Shown here: positions 8,057 to 17,522 of the stretch, in pieces
How the letters are laid out: each line of letters opens with the position of its first letter
Position numbering within the stretch: position 1 is the stretch's first letter
NCBI GenBank assembly: GCA_963974215.1
Contig: CAXBBL010000007.1
Span: 213,761-277,760 of the forward strand
From: Croceimicrobium sp963974215
GTDB taxonomy: Bacteria > Bacteroidota > Bacteroidia > Flavobacteriales > Schleiferiaceae
Direction of reading: 5' to 3'
DNA: 64,000 nucleotides
Notes under the pieces: model-generated
Database searches by the model: none
The model's input: only the letters and a program-made list of their open reading frames with translations
Told to the model about the DNA's origin: nothing
Position numbers and translations under genes: made by a program

Positions 8057-9241
8057 GTGACAAAAGCGACCCGTTTAATCTTAATTCTTGGTGCTATTGC
8101 GGCACTTGGGCCCCTAAGTATTGATATGTACTTGCCGGGTTTCCCCGAGATGGCTAAAGACTTGGAAACGGAAATAGAATTGCTGAGCCTCAGTCTTACC
8201 GCTTATTTTATTGGTATTTCTTTAGGGCAGTTTATCTACGGGCCACTACTCGACCGATTTGGCAGAAAACGGCCCTTGTTGATTGGGTTTAGCATTTATG
8301 TTTTAGCCGCTTTGGGTTGTGCCTTTTCGCCCAATATTGTCACATTTATTTCCATGCGTTTTCTTCTCGCTCTAGGCGGATGCGCAGGAATGGTGGCAAC
8401 TCGCGCCATTATTAGAGATAGTTTTCAAGTCAATGAAGTGGCAAGAGCTTTTTCCGCTTTAATTTTAGTAATGGGAGTCGCTCCTATTCTAGCACCTCTA
8501 CTAGGCGGCGTTATTTTGCAAAACTTCGGATGGCCCTATGTTTTCTTCTTTTTAGCCGCTTATGCACTTCTAATTCTGACTTTTTCTGCGCTATTTTTAA
8601 AAGAGAGTCATAGTGGTGATAGATCTGTTTCGCTTTGGCCGAAGCAGGTTCTAATTCAGTATCGAAAAGTGTTAAAAAACCGAAGCTTCTTTGTGTATGG
8701 TTTGGCGGGTAGTGTAGCCATGGCCGCAATGTTTACCTATATTTCGGGTTCCCCTTTTGTGGTGCGTGAAGTACTAGCTTTTGATGAGATATACTTTGGC
8801 TGGATTTTCGGAGCCAATGCTATTGGCTATATCAGTGCCAGTCAAATAAACAGGCGTCTTTTAAAAAGCTATTCCACCCAGCATATTACCCAAAGGGTAT
8901 CGTGGCTCTTCGGACTTCTTTCCTTACTACTAATTCTGCAGGTCGTTTTAAATTTGCCGAATATGTATTTATTCCTCCTTAATCTTTTCTTATTCCTTTC
9001 CTGCCTCGGTTTTATCAATCCTAATATGCAAGCATTAGCGCTTAGCCCATTTTCTAAAAATGCGGGCGTTGCTTCTGCTTTGGTGGGCAGTTTAAGAATG
9101 TTAAGTGGCGCCTTAGCCTCTTTGTTAATTTCGCTCTTGCATAATGATACGGCTCTTCCCATGGGTTTGTTAATGGGGCTTTCCGGATTAGGATTTTTCT
9201 TGATTCTAAGGTTTAGTAAAGTTGAAACACAATTAAATTAA
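8057..9241 (+). CDS. Bcr/CflA-type multidrug exporter (MFS)
   Basis: The 394-residue inner-membrane protein has about twelve hydrophobic segments and the drug/H+ antiporter signatures of the Bcr/CflA group: the N-terminal GPLSIDMYLPGFPEMA, the loop 2-3 motif GPLLDRFGRKRPL and the antiporter motif C-like GVAPILAPLLGG in segment 5. These transporters expel compounds such as bicyclomycin, chloramphenicol or cysteine by proton exchange. The predicted start is a GTG eight bases after the rhlE stop; there is no better ATG nearby. The substrate is unknown. Confidence 0.88.
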   Translation: MTKATRLILILGAIAALGPLSIDMYLPGFPEMAKDLETEIELLSLSLTAYFIGISLGQFIYGPLLDRFGRKRPLLIGFSIYVLAALGCAFSPNIVTFISMRFLLALGGCAGMVATRAIIRDSFQVNEVARAFSALILVMGVAPILAPLLGGVILQNFGWPYVFFFLAAYALLILTFSALFLKESHSGDRSVSLWPKQVLIQYRKVLKNRSFFVYGLAGSVAMAAMFTYISGSPFVVREVLAFDEIYFGWIFGANAIGYISASQINRRLLKSYSTQHITQRVSWLFGLLSLLLILQVVLNLPNMYLFLLNLFLFLSCLGFINPNMQALALSPFSKNAGVASALVGSLRMLSGALASLLISLLHNDTALPMGLLMGLSGLGFFLILRFSKVETQLN

Positions 9242-9246
9242 TCAGT

Positions 9247-10044
9247 ATGAATAATTTTTGCATCGCCACTGTTTTCCATGATATCGAAAAGAATCTAAAA
9301 GGTAATACCGCAGCCGTTTTAGAGCTAAATACTGATCTTGAAACCGATAACTGCGCAGCTTTAGCCGAGGAGTTTAGTCAGCCCGCCACTAGCTTTATAA
9401 AGAAAGAAAAAGACGGGCATTATTCCGTTCGTTGGTTCGCCCCAGATGGTGAAATTGGTCTCTGCGGTCATGGCTCACTTGCCATCGCTGCTTATCTACG
9501 TGAAGTGAAAGGAGAAAATAAAGCGACCTTGCATTTTAGGGATGGGATTATTCAGTTAGGCTTTAATGGTGAGCACTATTTTATTTGGATAGAACCGATT
9601 GAAATCATTGAACATAAAGCGCCACCGGTAGGACTAGCAGAGGCTTTAGGAACAAATATTGTCGACTATTTTACAACGAATAATAAGGATATTGTTTTAG
9701 TAAGTAGTGAAGATGTTTTAAAGAACTTAAAACCAGACTTCCCCGCGCTAGCCAGATTAGAACCTTTTGGATACGCGGTTTCGGCGCCCGGTAATCACTC
9801 TGATTTTGTCTCACGCACCTTTGTTCCTAAGGTAAAACAATTGGAAGATCATGCGACTGGTTCCTCCCATGCTATTCTCACTCCTTTTTGGAGCGAACGC
9901 CTGATGAGAAGTGAAATGAAAGCTTATCAGTTAAGTCCGCGTGGTGGTTATTTTATTTGTGAAATGCACCTCAATAAAGTATTGCTAAAGGGTAATGCTA
10001 AAATTTGGACCCAAGGCGAGGCCGAGAAAAACTATGAACTTTAA
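9247..10044 (+). CDS. PhzF family isomerase-like protein
   Basis: The 265-residue protein matches the PhzF/diaminopimelate-epimerase fold, built of two similar halves. The N-terminal half has NTAAVLEL and the active-site Glu region FAPDGEIGLCGHGSLA (about residues 60-75). The second half has FVSRTFVPKV and DHATGSSHAILTPFW, the counterpart phosphate-pocket loop. PhzF proteins isomerise phenazine precursors, but most family members in organisms without phenazine clusters have other, mostly unknown substrates. There is no phenazine gene here. It follows the exporter by 5 bp, so co-transcription is likely. Confidence 0.88.
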   Translation: MNNFCIATVFHDIEKNLKGNTAAVLELNTDLETDNCAALAEEFSQPATSFIKKEKDGHYSVRWFAPDGEIGLCGHGSLAIAAYLREVKGENKATLHFRDGIIQLGFNGEHYFIWIEPIEIIEHKAPPVGLAEALGTNIVDYFTTNNKDIVLVSSEDVLKNLKPDFPALARLEPFGYAVSAPGNHSDFVSRTFVPKVKQLEDHATGSSHAILTPFWSERLMRSEMKAYQLSPRGGYFICEMHLNKVLLKGNAKIWTQGEAEKNYEL

Positions 10045-10067
10045 GAGCATTTTTTTCTTTAATCCTT

Positions 10068-10757
10068 ATGGACTGGGATATTGACAAGCATAACAGACAT
10101 TTAGAAATTGCCCGAGGCGACAATAACGAATTGTACCGCCTTATTCGAGAAGGAGAGCATCAGCAGCTCGATTTTAAATTTAGAATAGACAGCAGCATAA
10201 AAATAGCGCGTACCCTCTCCTCTTTTGCCAATTGTGAAGGCGGCCGCCTGTTAATAGGCGTAAAGGATAATGGTAAAATTACCGGTATAAACCCAGAAGA
10301 AGAGTATTTTATGATTGAGGGTGCGGCAGAATTATACTGCCAGCCTAAGGTCAAATTCGACTACCAAGTTTACGATGTGGAAGAGAAATACGTTTTGGTC
10401 GTCTACATCAAAACCTCAGAAGAGCGACCACATTTTGTAAAGGAAAGCACGGGTAAACAACTGGCCTATATTCGTCAACACGATGAGAATTTTGTCGCTA
10501 ATCGAGTATTGCTGCGCTTTTTACGCGATCGCAGTCCCAGTAATGAGCGAAAAAACTTAGTGGCCTATGGCCCCGCCGAACGAAGTTTATTCGATTACTT
10601 AAGTAGCAACGAAGATATTAGCGTGAGTAAATTTTCACGTCTCGCCAAAATCCCTTTAAACAAGGCCGAGAAAATCCTAGCCCTCTTTCTAAAATGGGAG
10701 GTTATTGATTTTGAAGCTACCGATAAAGGCATTCGCTTCTTTTTAAGGGATGAATAA
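10068..10757 (+). CDS. AlbA_2 (Schlafen-type) domain protein
   Basis: The 229-residue protein contains an AlbA_2 domain (about residues 25-155), recognised by HQQLDFKFRI, ARTLSSFANCEGGRLLIGV, DNGKITGI and the closing AYIRQHDEN. The C-terminal 60 residues read as a winged-helix (ERSLFDYLSSNEDISVSKF). AlbA_2 proteins are putative nucleic-acid-binding regulators and the domain is shared with eukaryotic Schlafens. It is last in the run rhlE, exporter, phzF on this strand. The DNA target is unknown. Confidence 0.85.
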   Translation: MDWDIDKHNRHLEIARGDNNELYRLIREGEHQQLDFKFRIDSSIKIARTLSSFANCEGGRLLIGVKDNGKITGINPEEEYFMIEGAAELYCQPKVKFDYQVYDVEEKYVLVVYIKTSEERPHFVKESTGKQLAYIRQHDENFVANRVLLRFLRDRSPSNERKNLVAYGPAERSLFDYLSSNEDISVSKFSRLAKIPLNKAEKILALFLKWEVIDFEATDKGIRFFLRDE

Positions 10758-10783
10758 AAAAGACCTTGATCTTATGTGTAAGA

Positions 10784-11308
10784 TCACACATTCAAATTTC
10801 CCTCTATTAAAACCGATCCGGGTAAGGCATTATCGAAAAACTTCTTTAAGCTAATCATCTGCCTGCGAGCGCGTTTCTTGCCCCAATAACCTGCCAAAAA
10901 TACGGTAATGGCAAAGAATACGGAAGCTGGAATTAACCAAAAACCCCACATATTTTTCCCCAAGGTAAACTGAGAATAACTCAAAATAAAACCACCAAAA
11001 AGCATAATGGCAGCCACACTGTAGAGAAACATGAAAAAAGTCCATACCGCGGCAGCCGGACCAATCACTACGCGAATTATCGTTCCCTCCCCTTCTACTT
11101 GTTCTTCAAAATTTAAGTCCATTTCGGGCGACCATAAATGCTTGATAGGCTTTTTGTAAGAGAAGATAAGATGCCCATGCGTCCTTTTAAACTGCAAAGG
11201 CCATTTATCCGGTTCATTTTCAATAGCCTGACGTAAACTTTTGTTCAGGTCGGCTACCTTGCGGGGATTGTTAAATTTATAGCGCGGCCTTATTTCGTAT
11301 TCCGACAT
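10784..11308 (-). CDS. Membrane protein of unknown function
   Basis: The 174-residue protein starts with a polar domain of about 85 residues (MSEYEIRPRYKFNNPRKVAD), then has two hydrophobic segments (about residues 88-110 and 121-142) and a positively charged end (GKKRARRQM). I do not recognise a family. A perfect 7-bp inverted repeat, GATCTTA/TAAGATC at 10768-10785, overlaps its stop codon and may end transcription from either side, though it lacks a T tract. The gene is convergent with the AlbA_2 gene and divergent from the thioesterase gene. Confidence 0.65.
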   Translation of the reverse strand: MSEYEIRPRYKFNNPRKVADLNKSLRQAIENEPDKWPLQFKRTHGHLIFSYKKPIKHLWSPEMDLNFEEQVEGEGTIIRVVIGPAAAVWTFFMFLYSVAAIMLFGGFILSYSQFTLGKNMWGFWLIPASVFFAITVFLAGYWGKKRARRQMISLKKFFDNALPGSVLIEGNLNV

Positions 11309-11406
11309 GATAGTGAGGTTTGGAGGTATGGAGTAAAATTAGCGATAGATTTCCATGTCTGCGCTGCAAGAGCAAAAAAAAGCCAATACCTTTGTGAAAT
11401 AGCCTT

Positions 11407-11793
11407 ATGCCGAACACATTTACCAAAGAATTAAGGGTTAGTCCCGAGCACATTGATGATTTACAGCATGTTAATAATGTGGTGTACTTGCAATGGGTTC
11501 AAGATATTGCGGCTGAGCACTGGTTCACTGCTAGTCAAAATCTCAAACTAGACAATTTAGTTTGGGTGGCACGCGATCATCACATAGAGTACTTCGCCCC
11601 TGCCCTTTTAAATGAAGACTTAGTTTTAAAAACCTTTGTTGACAAAACCGAAGGTGTCAGTAGTTTTCGTTGTGTGGAAATTTTTAGGGCAAACAAAATC
11701 ATTTGTAAATGCAAGAGCCGCTGGATTTTAGTAGATAAAGAAAGTATGCGTCCTTGCCGTGTTCCTCAAGAAATTTGCGATTTATTTTTATGA
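11407..11793 (+). CDS. Hotdog-fold acyl-CoA thioesterase (YbgC/4HBT-like)
   Basis: The 128-residue protein has the hotdog thioesterase core: the central helix motif LQHVNNVVYLQWVQDIA (about residues 22-38) and later strands ending in CKCKSRWILVD. Such enzymes hydrolyse acyl-CoA thioesters in the cytoplasm. The Asp usually seen just before the HVNN helix has a likely equivalent in HIDDLQHV. Its stop codon overlaps the tex start by 4 bp (ATGA), so the two are translationally coupled. The natural substrate cannot be told. Confidence 0.87.
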   Translation: MPNTFTKELRVSPEHIDDLQHVNNVVYLQWVQDIAAEHWFTASQNLKLDNLVWVARDHHIEYFAPALLNEDLVLKTFVDKTEGVSSFRCVEIFRANKIICKCKSRWILVDKESMRPCRVPQEICDLFL

Positions 11794-13916
11794 ATAATAC
11801 CGAAAGAATTAGTCGCGATTTAGCGATACAAAACCACCAAGTAGATAGTGTTTTAAAGCTTTTCAAGGAAGGGGCCACCATTCCCTTCGTGGCGCGCTAT
11901 CGCAAAGAACAAACCGGTGGATTGGATGAAATAGCTTTAGAATCCATTCAAAAAAGCGAGCAGTACTATGTCGATTTAGGTAAGCGCAAAGAATTTATAC
12001 TTAGCAGCATTGCTGAACAAAATAAGCTCGACGATCCACTTAAAGAGCGCATTGAAAACTGCTGGGATATCAAAGAGCTGGAGGATTTATACCTTCCTTA
12101 TAAAAGCAAGCGAAAAACGAAAGCAGACGATGCTCGTGCCAAGGGCTTGGAGCCATTAGCTGGTCGTTTAATGAAGGAAGACCTGAACGATGCTGAAAGC
12201 TTCGCCCAGCAATTTGTAAAAGGTAGTGTTGCTAGTGCAGATGAGGCTTTGCAGGGTGCACGCGATATTATGGCGGAATGGATCGCTGAGGGTCCGCAAT
12301 TGCGTAAAAGCCTACGTAATCTTTTTCAGAGAAAGGCCATTTTGGAAAGCAAGGAAACCAAAACTGAACATGCCGATCGAGAGAAGTTTCGCGATTATTT
12401 CAATTACCAACAAGAAAGCAGTCGCATTCCCAGTCACCGCATGCTAGCCCTTTTAAGAGCCGATAAGGAAAAAATTATTCGCATCACTTGCCGACCCGAG
12501 GAAGAAGATGCCCTCTTTTTAATGGAACGTCTTCTTATTCAGGCGAATAATGATGCTGCCAGGCAGAAGTATCTGGCTTTAGAAGATGCCTACAAACGTC
12601 TTTTGCGGCCTTCCTTAGAGAATGAGCTTTTAAAAGATTTAAAACAAAAAGCCGACAAAGAAGCTATTGCGGTTTTTGTTAAAAATTTAGAGCAGCTCTT
12701 AATGAGTTCCCCTTTAGGAGCTAAGCGAATTTTGGGCATTGATCCTGGTTTTAGAACGGGTTGTAAAACGGTATGCTTATCCGAACAAGGCGATTTGCTT
12801 CACAATGAAACCATTTTCCCTCATGCCTCATCTGCCAGCGAGCGTGGTAAAGCGATGAGCAAAGTTTCGCAATTGGTAGAAGCCTATAAAATTGATGCGA
12901 TAGCCGTTGGAAATGGTACGGCGGGAAGAGAGACAGAAGAGTTTTTGGAGCAAATCCAGTATCGCCGCAAGGTTACCATTTACTCGGTAAATGAAGCCGG
13001 AGCCTCCATCTACTCCGCTTCGCCCATTGCTCGCGAGGAATTCCCGAACTATGATATTACCGTTAGAGGAGCAGTTTCGATCGGTCGTCGCCTGATGGAC
13101 CCTTTAGCCGAATTGGTGAAAATAGACCCAAAATCCATCGGAGTGGGACAATATCAGCATGATGTGGATCAGAAGGATTTACAGGAATCTTTGGATAATA
13201 CCGTAATGCGCGTGGTAAATCAAGTAGGAGTTGATTTGAATACCGCGAGCAGTCACCTTTTACAGTATATCTCGGGCCTCGGTAAAAAATTAGCGGAAGA
13301 AATTATTAGTCACCGCCAAGCCATTGGAGGTTTTAAGAAGCGTTCGGAGCTAATGAAAGTCAAGGGTTTAGGCGCCAAGGCATTTGAACAGTCTGCGGGA
13401 TTTCTAAGAATTAGTCAGGCCGAGAATCCCTTAGACAGTACCGCGGTTCACCCTGAGTCCTACCCTATAGTAAAGGCAATGGCGCAAAGCTTAAAACTTA
13501 GTTTAGAGGAACTAATCAGTAGTAAAGAGAAATTAGAAAAGATTAAAGCAGCGGATTATACCAACAGCAGTTTTGGTGTGGTTTCGGTGCAAGCTATTTT
13601 AGAAGAATTAAAAAAAGTAGGTAGGGATATTCGCGGTGCGGTTAAGGCCTTTTCTTTTGATCCTCGTTTGCGTAAAATCGAAGACGTTCAGGTTGGGATG
13701 ATATTACCAGGTATCGTTAGCAATATCACTAATTTCGGGGCTTTCGTTGATATTGGGGTAAAGCAAGATGGCTTGGTTCACGTATCGCAATTGGCCAATC
13801 GCTTTGTGAAAGATCCGCTGGAAGTAGTGCATTTACAAGAGCAAGTGAGGGTTAAGGTACTCGAGGTAGATGCGAGTAAAAAACGTATTCAACTTTCTAT
13901 TAAATTGGTCGAATAA
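11790..13916 (+). CDS. tex: Tex-family RNA-binding transcription accessory protein
   Basis: The 708-residue protein has the Tex/Spt6-like architecture: N-terminal helical region with KLFKEGATIPFVARYRKEQTGG (written in part), a YqgF-like RNase H fold with ILGIDPGFRTGCKTV near residue 315, helix-hairpin-helix repeats (NTASSHLLQYISGLGKK, then VKGLGAKAFEQSAGFLRI), and a C-terminal S1 domain (GMILPGIVSNITNFGAFVDI) ending IQLSIKLVE. Tex binds nucleic acid and affects transcription and toxin expression in some pathogens. I chose the start MNNTERISRDL at 11790, overlapping the thioesterase stop, rather than the frame 12 codons further upstream. Confidence 0.95.
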   Translation: MNNTERISRDLAIQNHQVDSVLKLFKEGATIPFVARYRKEQTGGLDEIALESIQKSEQYYVDLGKRKEFILSSIAEQNKLDDPLKERIENCWDIKELEDLYLPYKSKRKTKADDARAKGLEPLAGRLMKEDLNDAESFAQQFVKGSVASADEALQGARDIMAEWIAEGPQLRKSLRNLFQRKAILESKETKTEHADREKFRDYFNYQQESSRIPSHRMLALLRADKEKIIRITCRPEEEDALFLMERLLIQANNDAARQKYLALEDAYKRLLRPSLENELLKDLKQKADKEAIAVFVKNLEQLLMSSPLGAKRILGIDPGFRTGCKTVCLSEQGDLLHNETIFPHASSASERGKAMSKVSQLVEAYKIDAIAVGNGTAGRETEEFLEQIQYRRKVTIYSVNEAGASIYSASPIAREEFPNYDITVRGAVSIGRRLMDPLAELVKIDPKSIGVGQYQHDVDQKDLQESLDNTVMRVVNQVGVDLNTASSHLLQYISGLGKKLAEEIISHRQAIGGFKKRSELMKVKGLGAKAFEQSAGFLRISQAENPLDSTAVHPESYPIVKAMAQSLKLSLEELISSKEKLEKIKAADYTNSSFGVVSVQAILEELKKVGRDIRGAVKAFSFDPRLRKIEDVQVGMILPGIVSNITNFGAFVDIGVKQDGLVHVSQLANRFVKDPLEVVHLQEQVRVKVLEVDASKKRIQLSIKLVE

Positions 13917-13927
13917 TTACGTACAAA

Positions 13928-14668
13928 ATGAAAAAGGGATTGGAGCCAATAGAAGATAATTTAGAGCTGGTGCAAAGACGCAGCGTTAGACGTTTTAGAT
14001 TATCTAATGTTTTTTCTTGGATTTTAGATGGCTTCAGTATGGACCATGGAGCTTTTTATACTATCAAAAACCTTTTTTATCGTCCAGGAGAAATGGTACG
14101 AAGCTATATCTATCAAGGGCGTTTAGACTTTACGCCTCCCATTAGACTACTACTGGTTACCACTACTTTGGTATTAATTGCCTTTAAGTATTCCAGTGTT
14201 AATCAGTTCACCCTTGAAGCGATAAAGGGCCCTAACGAAAATTTTTCCAATGAAGAGGCAACTAACTATTTTATGCAAATACTGGAGGATTACACAAATG
14301 TGATCCTATGGCTTTTTATTCCTATTATGGCACTTTTTAGCTGGCTGTTTAACCGAAAAAGTGGCTATAACTATGCTGAAAATTTAGTCCTTAACACCTA
14401 CTATACTGTTTTTGTAAATATTATTTTTCTAATGTTCCTTACCGATAAATGGATAAATGATTTAGTATTAATGACGATGTACATAATCTTAAGTACCTTT
14501 CATTATATGCTCTCATTAAAGGGCATGTTTCAACTCACTTGGCTTAAGTCTTTTTGGCAAACCATTTTAATCTTTCTCATTGCCTTTACCTTCTACTCGA
14601 TAAGTTTATCAGTCATTTTAGCTACGGTAATAATTTATTTCACTAAAACAGGTCAAGTAGCTAATTAA
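13928..14668 (+). CDS. DUF3667 membrane protein
   Basis: The 246-residue protein resembles the DUF3667 family of Bacteroidota. Typical pieces are the early VFSWILDGFSMDHGAFYTI, LFYRPGEMVRSYIYQGR and PPIRLLLVTT, followed by four to five membrane segments. Many family members begin with a paired-cysteine zinc ribbon; this one does not and starts directly with the amphipathic part. Function is unknown. It starts 11 bp after tex on the same strand and ends overlapping the convergent DUF4294 gene by 8 bp. Confidence 0.78.
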   Translation: MKKGLEPIEDNLELVQRRSVRRFRLSNVFSWILDGFSMDHGAFYTIKNLFYRPGEMVRSYIYQGRLDFTPPIRLLLVTTTLVLIAFKYSSVNQFTLEAIKGPNENFSNEEATNYFMQILEDYTNVILWLFIPIMALFSWLFNRKSGYNYAENLVLNTYYTVFVNIIFLMFLTDKWINDLVLMTMYIILSTFHYMLSLKGMFQLTWLKSFWQTILIFLIAFTFYSISLSVILATVIIYFTKTGQVAN

Positions 14669-15311
14669 CAGGAGTTAAGGTTGTAATAGGCACGCGTTCT
14701 TTAAGGCGCCCTTCAATAAAGGCACGATTTAAAATTCCTTCAATTAGTTTGTCCTCTTCGTCTTCTGTTGGCGCGTAGGGAGTTTTAAGATCTATCTTAT
14801 TAAAAAAGGCGATGCCATTCCACCAAAAGGCATTCCAACCACTGCGGTAATTTTTAATTAAATCGTAGCTCGACATGCCCGTTTCGCGGTAAACTAATTT
14901 GGAAAGAATTTGTCCTTCGTTATGGGTTAGCTTCACCATCTCATCTTCGAACTCATCTTTTAAATAATCGTTGAATTCTTTAATCAATTTCTTACGCTTT
15001 CGTTTACTCTTATCCACTAAGGTTAGATTAAGGCTATCGAGTTTATCTCCCGCAATTACAGCATAGGGATAAACTTTCATCACTTTACGCTTTAAGATAT
15101 AATAACGCCTGCGTGCTTCACGGCTATCAAAAGTAGGTTTATCGACCAGTAATACTTCGTCGAGCACAAAAATGGGAATGGTATCCCCATCTACAATAAT
15201 GGCGTCCATAATATTATTACGGTTCTTGCTGGCATACTGCACGATACTATCTTTTTGTGCAAAGACCGTACTGCCGAAGAGCAATAGAAAGGCTATGGCA
15301 ATTTGCTTCAT
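14661..15311 (-). CDS. Exported DUF4294 protein
   Basis: The 216-residue protein has a signal peptide (MKQIAIAFLLLFGSTVFAQ) and a DUF4294 domain, seen in DGDTIPIFVLDEVLLVD, RRRYYILKRKVMKVYPYA and the C-terminal GWNAFWWNGIAFFNKIDLK. This is a conserved Bacteroidota periplasmic family with no known activity. Its start codon overlaps the accC stop by 4 bp on the minus strand, so it is likely translated from the accC message; whether this reflects a joint role or only compact packing cannot be told. Confidence 0.85.
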   Translation of the reverse strand: MKQIAIAFLLLFGSTVFAQKDSIVQYASKNRNNIMDAIIVDGDTIPIFVLDEVLLVDKPTFDSREARRRYYILKRKVMKVYPYAVIAGDKLDSLNLTLVDKSKRKRKKLIKEFNDYLKDEFEDEMVKLTHNEGQILSKLVYRETGMSSYDLIKNYRSGWNAFWWNGIAFFNKIDLKTPYAPTEDEEDKLIEGILNRAFIEGRLKERVPITTLTPVN

Positions 15312-16795
15312 ACTCTATTAGCCTTCCATTTACTTTGGCTAGAAGCACTATTAGCCAACTGCTTAGCCCCTTTACTTACTTTATTTCCTGCCAAAAGATG
15401 TGCGCTAATCATAGCAGCAATTTCTTCATGGCCCGCGGTATTTTTATCGAGTAACTCAGGCGAAAAGTGTTTGTTAACGAAATGTGTATCGAAGTTACCT
15501 GTGATAAAAGCCTCGTGCTCCATTACAAATTTGGCGAACTCCATGGTAGTGCTTAAGCCAACAATTTTATAATCCTCAATCGCTCTTATCATGCGCAAGC
15601 GGGCTTCTTCACGGTCTTTCCCATACGTTACCAATTTCGAAATCATGGGATCGTAATAAATCGGAATATCCATCCCTTCTACAAAGCCGTCATCTACTCT
15701 AACACCTACGCCATGGGGACGCTTGTAAACTCTTAAATTACCGATGTCGGGCATAAAGTTTTCACGGGCATTCTCAGCATAAACGCGTACCTCAATGGAA
15801 TGACCGTGGATTTTAAGATCTTCCTGGCCAAAAGAAAGTTTTTCACCACGCGCTACTCTAATTTGTTCTTTCACCAAATCTACCCCAGTAATCATTTCTG
15901 TAACGGGATGTTCAACTTGCAAACGCGTATTCATTTCCATGAAATAAAAATTGTGTTGCTCGTCCATAATAAACTCTACCGTTCCAGCACCAATATAGTC
16001 GCAAGCACGGGCTACATCGACTGCCTTCGCTCCCATTTCCGCTCTTAATTGCTCATTAATTATAATGGAGGGCGCTTCTTCAATTACCTTTTGGTGGCGA
16101 CGTTGAACAGAGCATTCACGCTCGAAAAGATGCACACGGTTACCATGGGTATCGCATAATACTTGTACTTCAATGTGGCGGGGAGAACCCACGTATTTTT
16201 CAATAAAAACGGCACCATTGCCAAAAGCACTTTTTGCTTCAGAAATGGCAGAATGGATTTGTTCTTCTAATTCTTCCTCTTTTTCAACCACGCGCATCCC
16301 TTTACCACCACCACCAGCACTGGCTTTAATTAAAACCGGAAAACCAATTTCGCGGCAAATATCAATGGCTTGATTAGGATCATCAATAGCTCCTTCCGTA
16401 CCAGGAACTAGCGGAATATTAAAAGCTTTAGCCGCTTCTTTAGCGGAAAGCTTATCCCCCATTATTTTCATAGATTCAGCGCTAGGGCCAATAAAGGTGA
16501 TGCCTGCATCTTGCACCGACTGGGCAAATGCACCATTCTCACTTAAAAAACCATAACCTGGGTGTATCCCATCTACCTTGAGTTGTAGCGCTAGTTCGAT
16601 AATTTTATCACCTAAAAGATAGCTTTGTGCCGAAGGAGCTGGACCGAGTAATACCGCTTCATCTGCATACTTTACATGCGGAGAATTTCGGTCTGCCTCG
16701 GAGTACACCGCCACAGTTTTAATACCCATTTCGCGAGCCGATTTCATTATTCGCAATGCAATCTCTCCTCTATTGGCAACTAATATCTTATTCAT
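15308..16795 (-). CDS. accC: Biotin carboxylase subunit of acyl-CoA (acetyl-CoA) carboxylase
   Basis: The 495-residue ATP-grasp enzyme carboxylates biotin on its carrier protein with bicarbonate and ATP. It starts MNKILVANRGEIALRIM. It has the Gly-rich ATP lid KASAGGGGKGMRVV (about 159-172), the metal-binding EFIMDEQHNFYFMEMNTR region and QVEHPVTEMITGVDLV, and the C-terminal biotin carboxylase domain with HGHSIEVRVYAE. It is about 45 residues longer than E. coli AccC, with a Lys- and Ser-rich tail after about residue 450, as in many Bacteroidota versions. No carrier or transferase gene is adjacent, so it could serve acetyl- or propionyl-CoA carboxylase. DUF4294 overlaps its 3' end. Confidence 0.93.
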   Translation of the reverse strand: MNKILVANRGEIALRIMKSAREMGIKTVAVYSEADRNSPHVKYADEAVLLGPAPSAQSYLLGDKIIELALQLKVDGIHPGYGFLSENGAFAQSVQDAGITFIGPSAESMKIMGDKLSAKEAAKAFNIPLVPGTEGAIDDPNQAIDICREIGFPVLIKASAGGGGKGMRVVEKEEELEEQIHSAISEAKSAFGNGAVFIEKYVGSPRHIEVQVLCDTHGNRVHLFERECSVQRRHQKVIEEAPSIIINEQLRAEMGAKAVDVARACDYIGAGTVEFIMDEQHNFYFMEMNTRLQVEHPVTEMITGVDLVKEQIRVARGEKLSFGQEDLKIHGHSIEVRVYAENARENFMPDIGNLRVYKRPHGVGVRVDDGFVEGMDIPIYYDPMISKLVTYGKDREEARLRMIRAIEDYKIVGLSTTMEFAKFVMEHEAFITGNFDTHFVNKHFSPELLDKNTAGHEEIAAMISAHLLAGNKVSKGAKQLANSASSQSKWKANRV

Positions 16796-16959
16796 GAATG
16801 ATCTTTTAGGACAGCTAAATTACTACTGCCTAAGGGAAATATCCTAAAAACGTAGCATTATTTTGCCTTGTAATAGAAGGAAAAGCCTCTATTTCGTCCT
16901 ACCTTATTTCTAAGTACGATAGCGAAATGAAAATCAGGAGGATAGAAAATTTGACTTTA

Positions 16960-17147
16960 AACCTGAGTTCGGCGTAAAATTAGACCTCAGACCTCTTATA
17001 AATAGTGGGTTTTAAGCCGAAGCACTGAAGCAATAGCGAGCTTTACGAAGGGCTAAGGCGCCAAAAACTGCTTTTTAGAAGATGCTTACAAGTTTTTTCC
17101 AATAAAAGCGAAAATCTGAGGCTATAATTTTAGGTCGAACTCAAGTT
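16960..17147. repeat. Repeat A, copy 2 (inverted, short form)
   Basis: This is the reverse complement of the 2555 copy without the internal segment of about 73 bp, so it is 188 bp long. Its ends are again inverted repeats (AACCTGAGTTCGGCG at the left, and its imperfect complement at 17120-17147). It lies in the gene-free stretch between accC and the PAS sensor. Confidence 0.8.
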
Positions 17148-17522
17148 TTAAACAATCTCAAACCGCGGTCCTTTGATATAATAAGCTAATGCACCAAACT
17201 AAGCCCGCACATCGTAGGTGGTGAAAACCCTAGATTAAAAAGATGGTTTCACAAGACCTTAAAAATCATTGCTAATGTTTTAAAAACACTCTGTAAGGAT
17301 AACCAAGAAAAAATGAATTTCCAAGGTATTGATTCTTAGAATAAATTCCCTTTTAAGCTCTAGAAATTTTCACAACAAAATCATTCGAAACTCTCTTATT
17401 ATTAATGCTTTACCTCCTTACTAACACCTAAGTCAAAATAACAAATAACCAATAAATATAACGATATTCGCAGCCTCAAACTAACCTGATAAACGGGTTA
17501 CTTTTTAGCATCCAAACTCTGC
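17148..17522. other. Gene-free stretch before the PAS sensor
   Basis: About 375 bp of AT-rich sequence with no convincing open frame, RNA gene or repeat. It probably contains the promoter of the sensor gene at 17523, but I could not point to a convincing paired -33/-7 site. Confidence 0.4.

Noticed and set aside
10768..10785. 7-bp inverted repeat as a definite bidirectional terminator
   Set aside because: There is no T tract on either side and it overlaps the stop codon of the minus-strand gene, so I only mention it under that gene.
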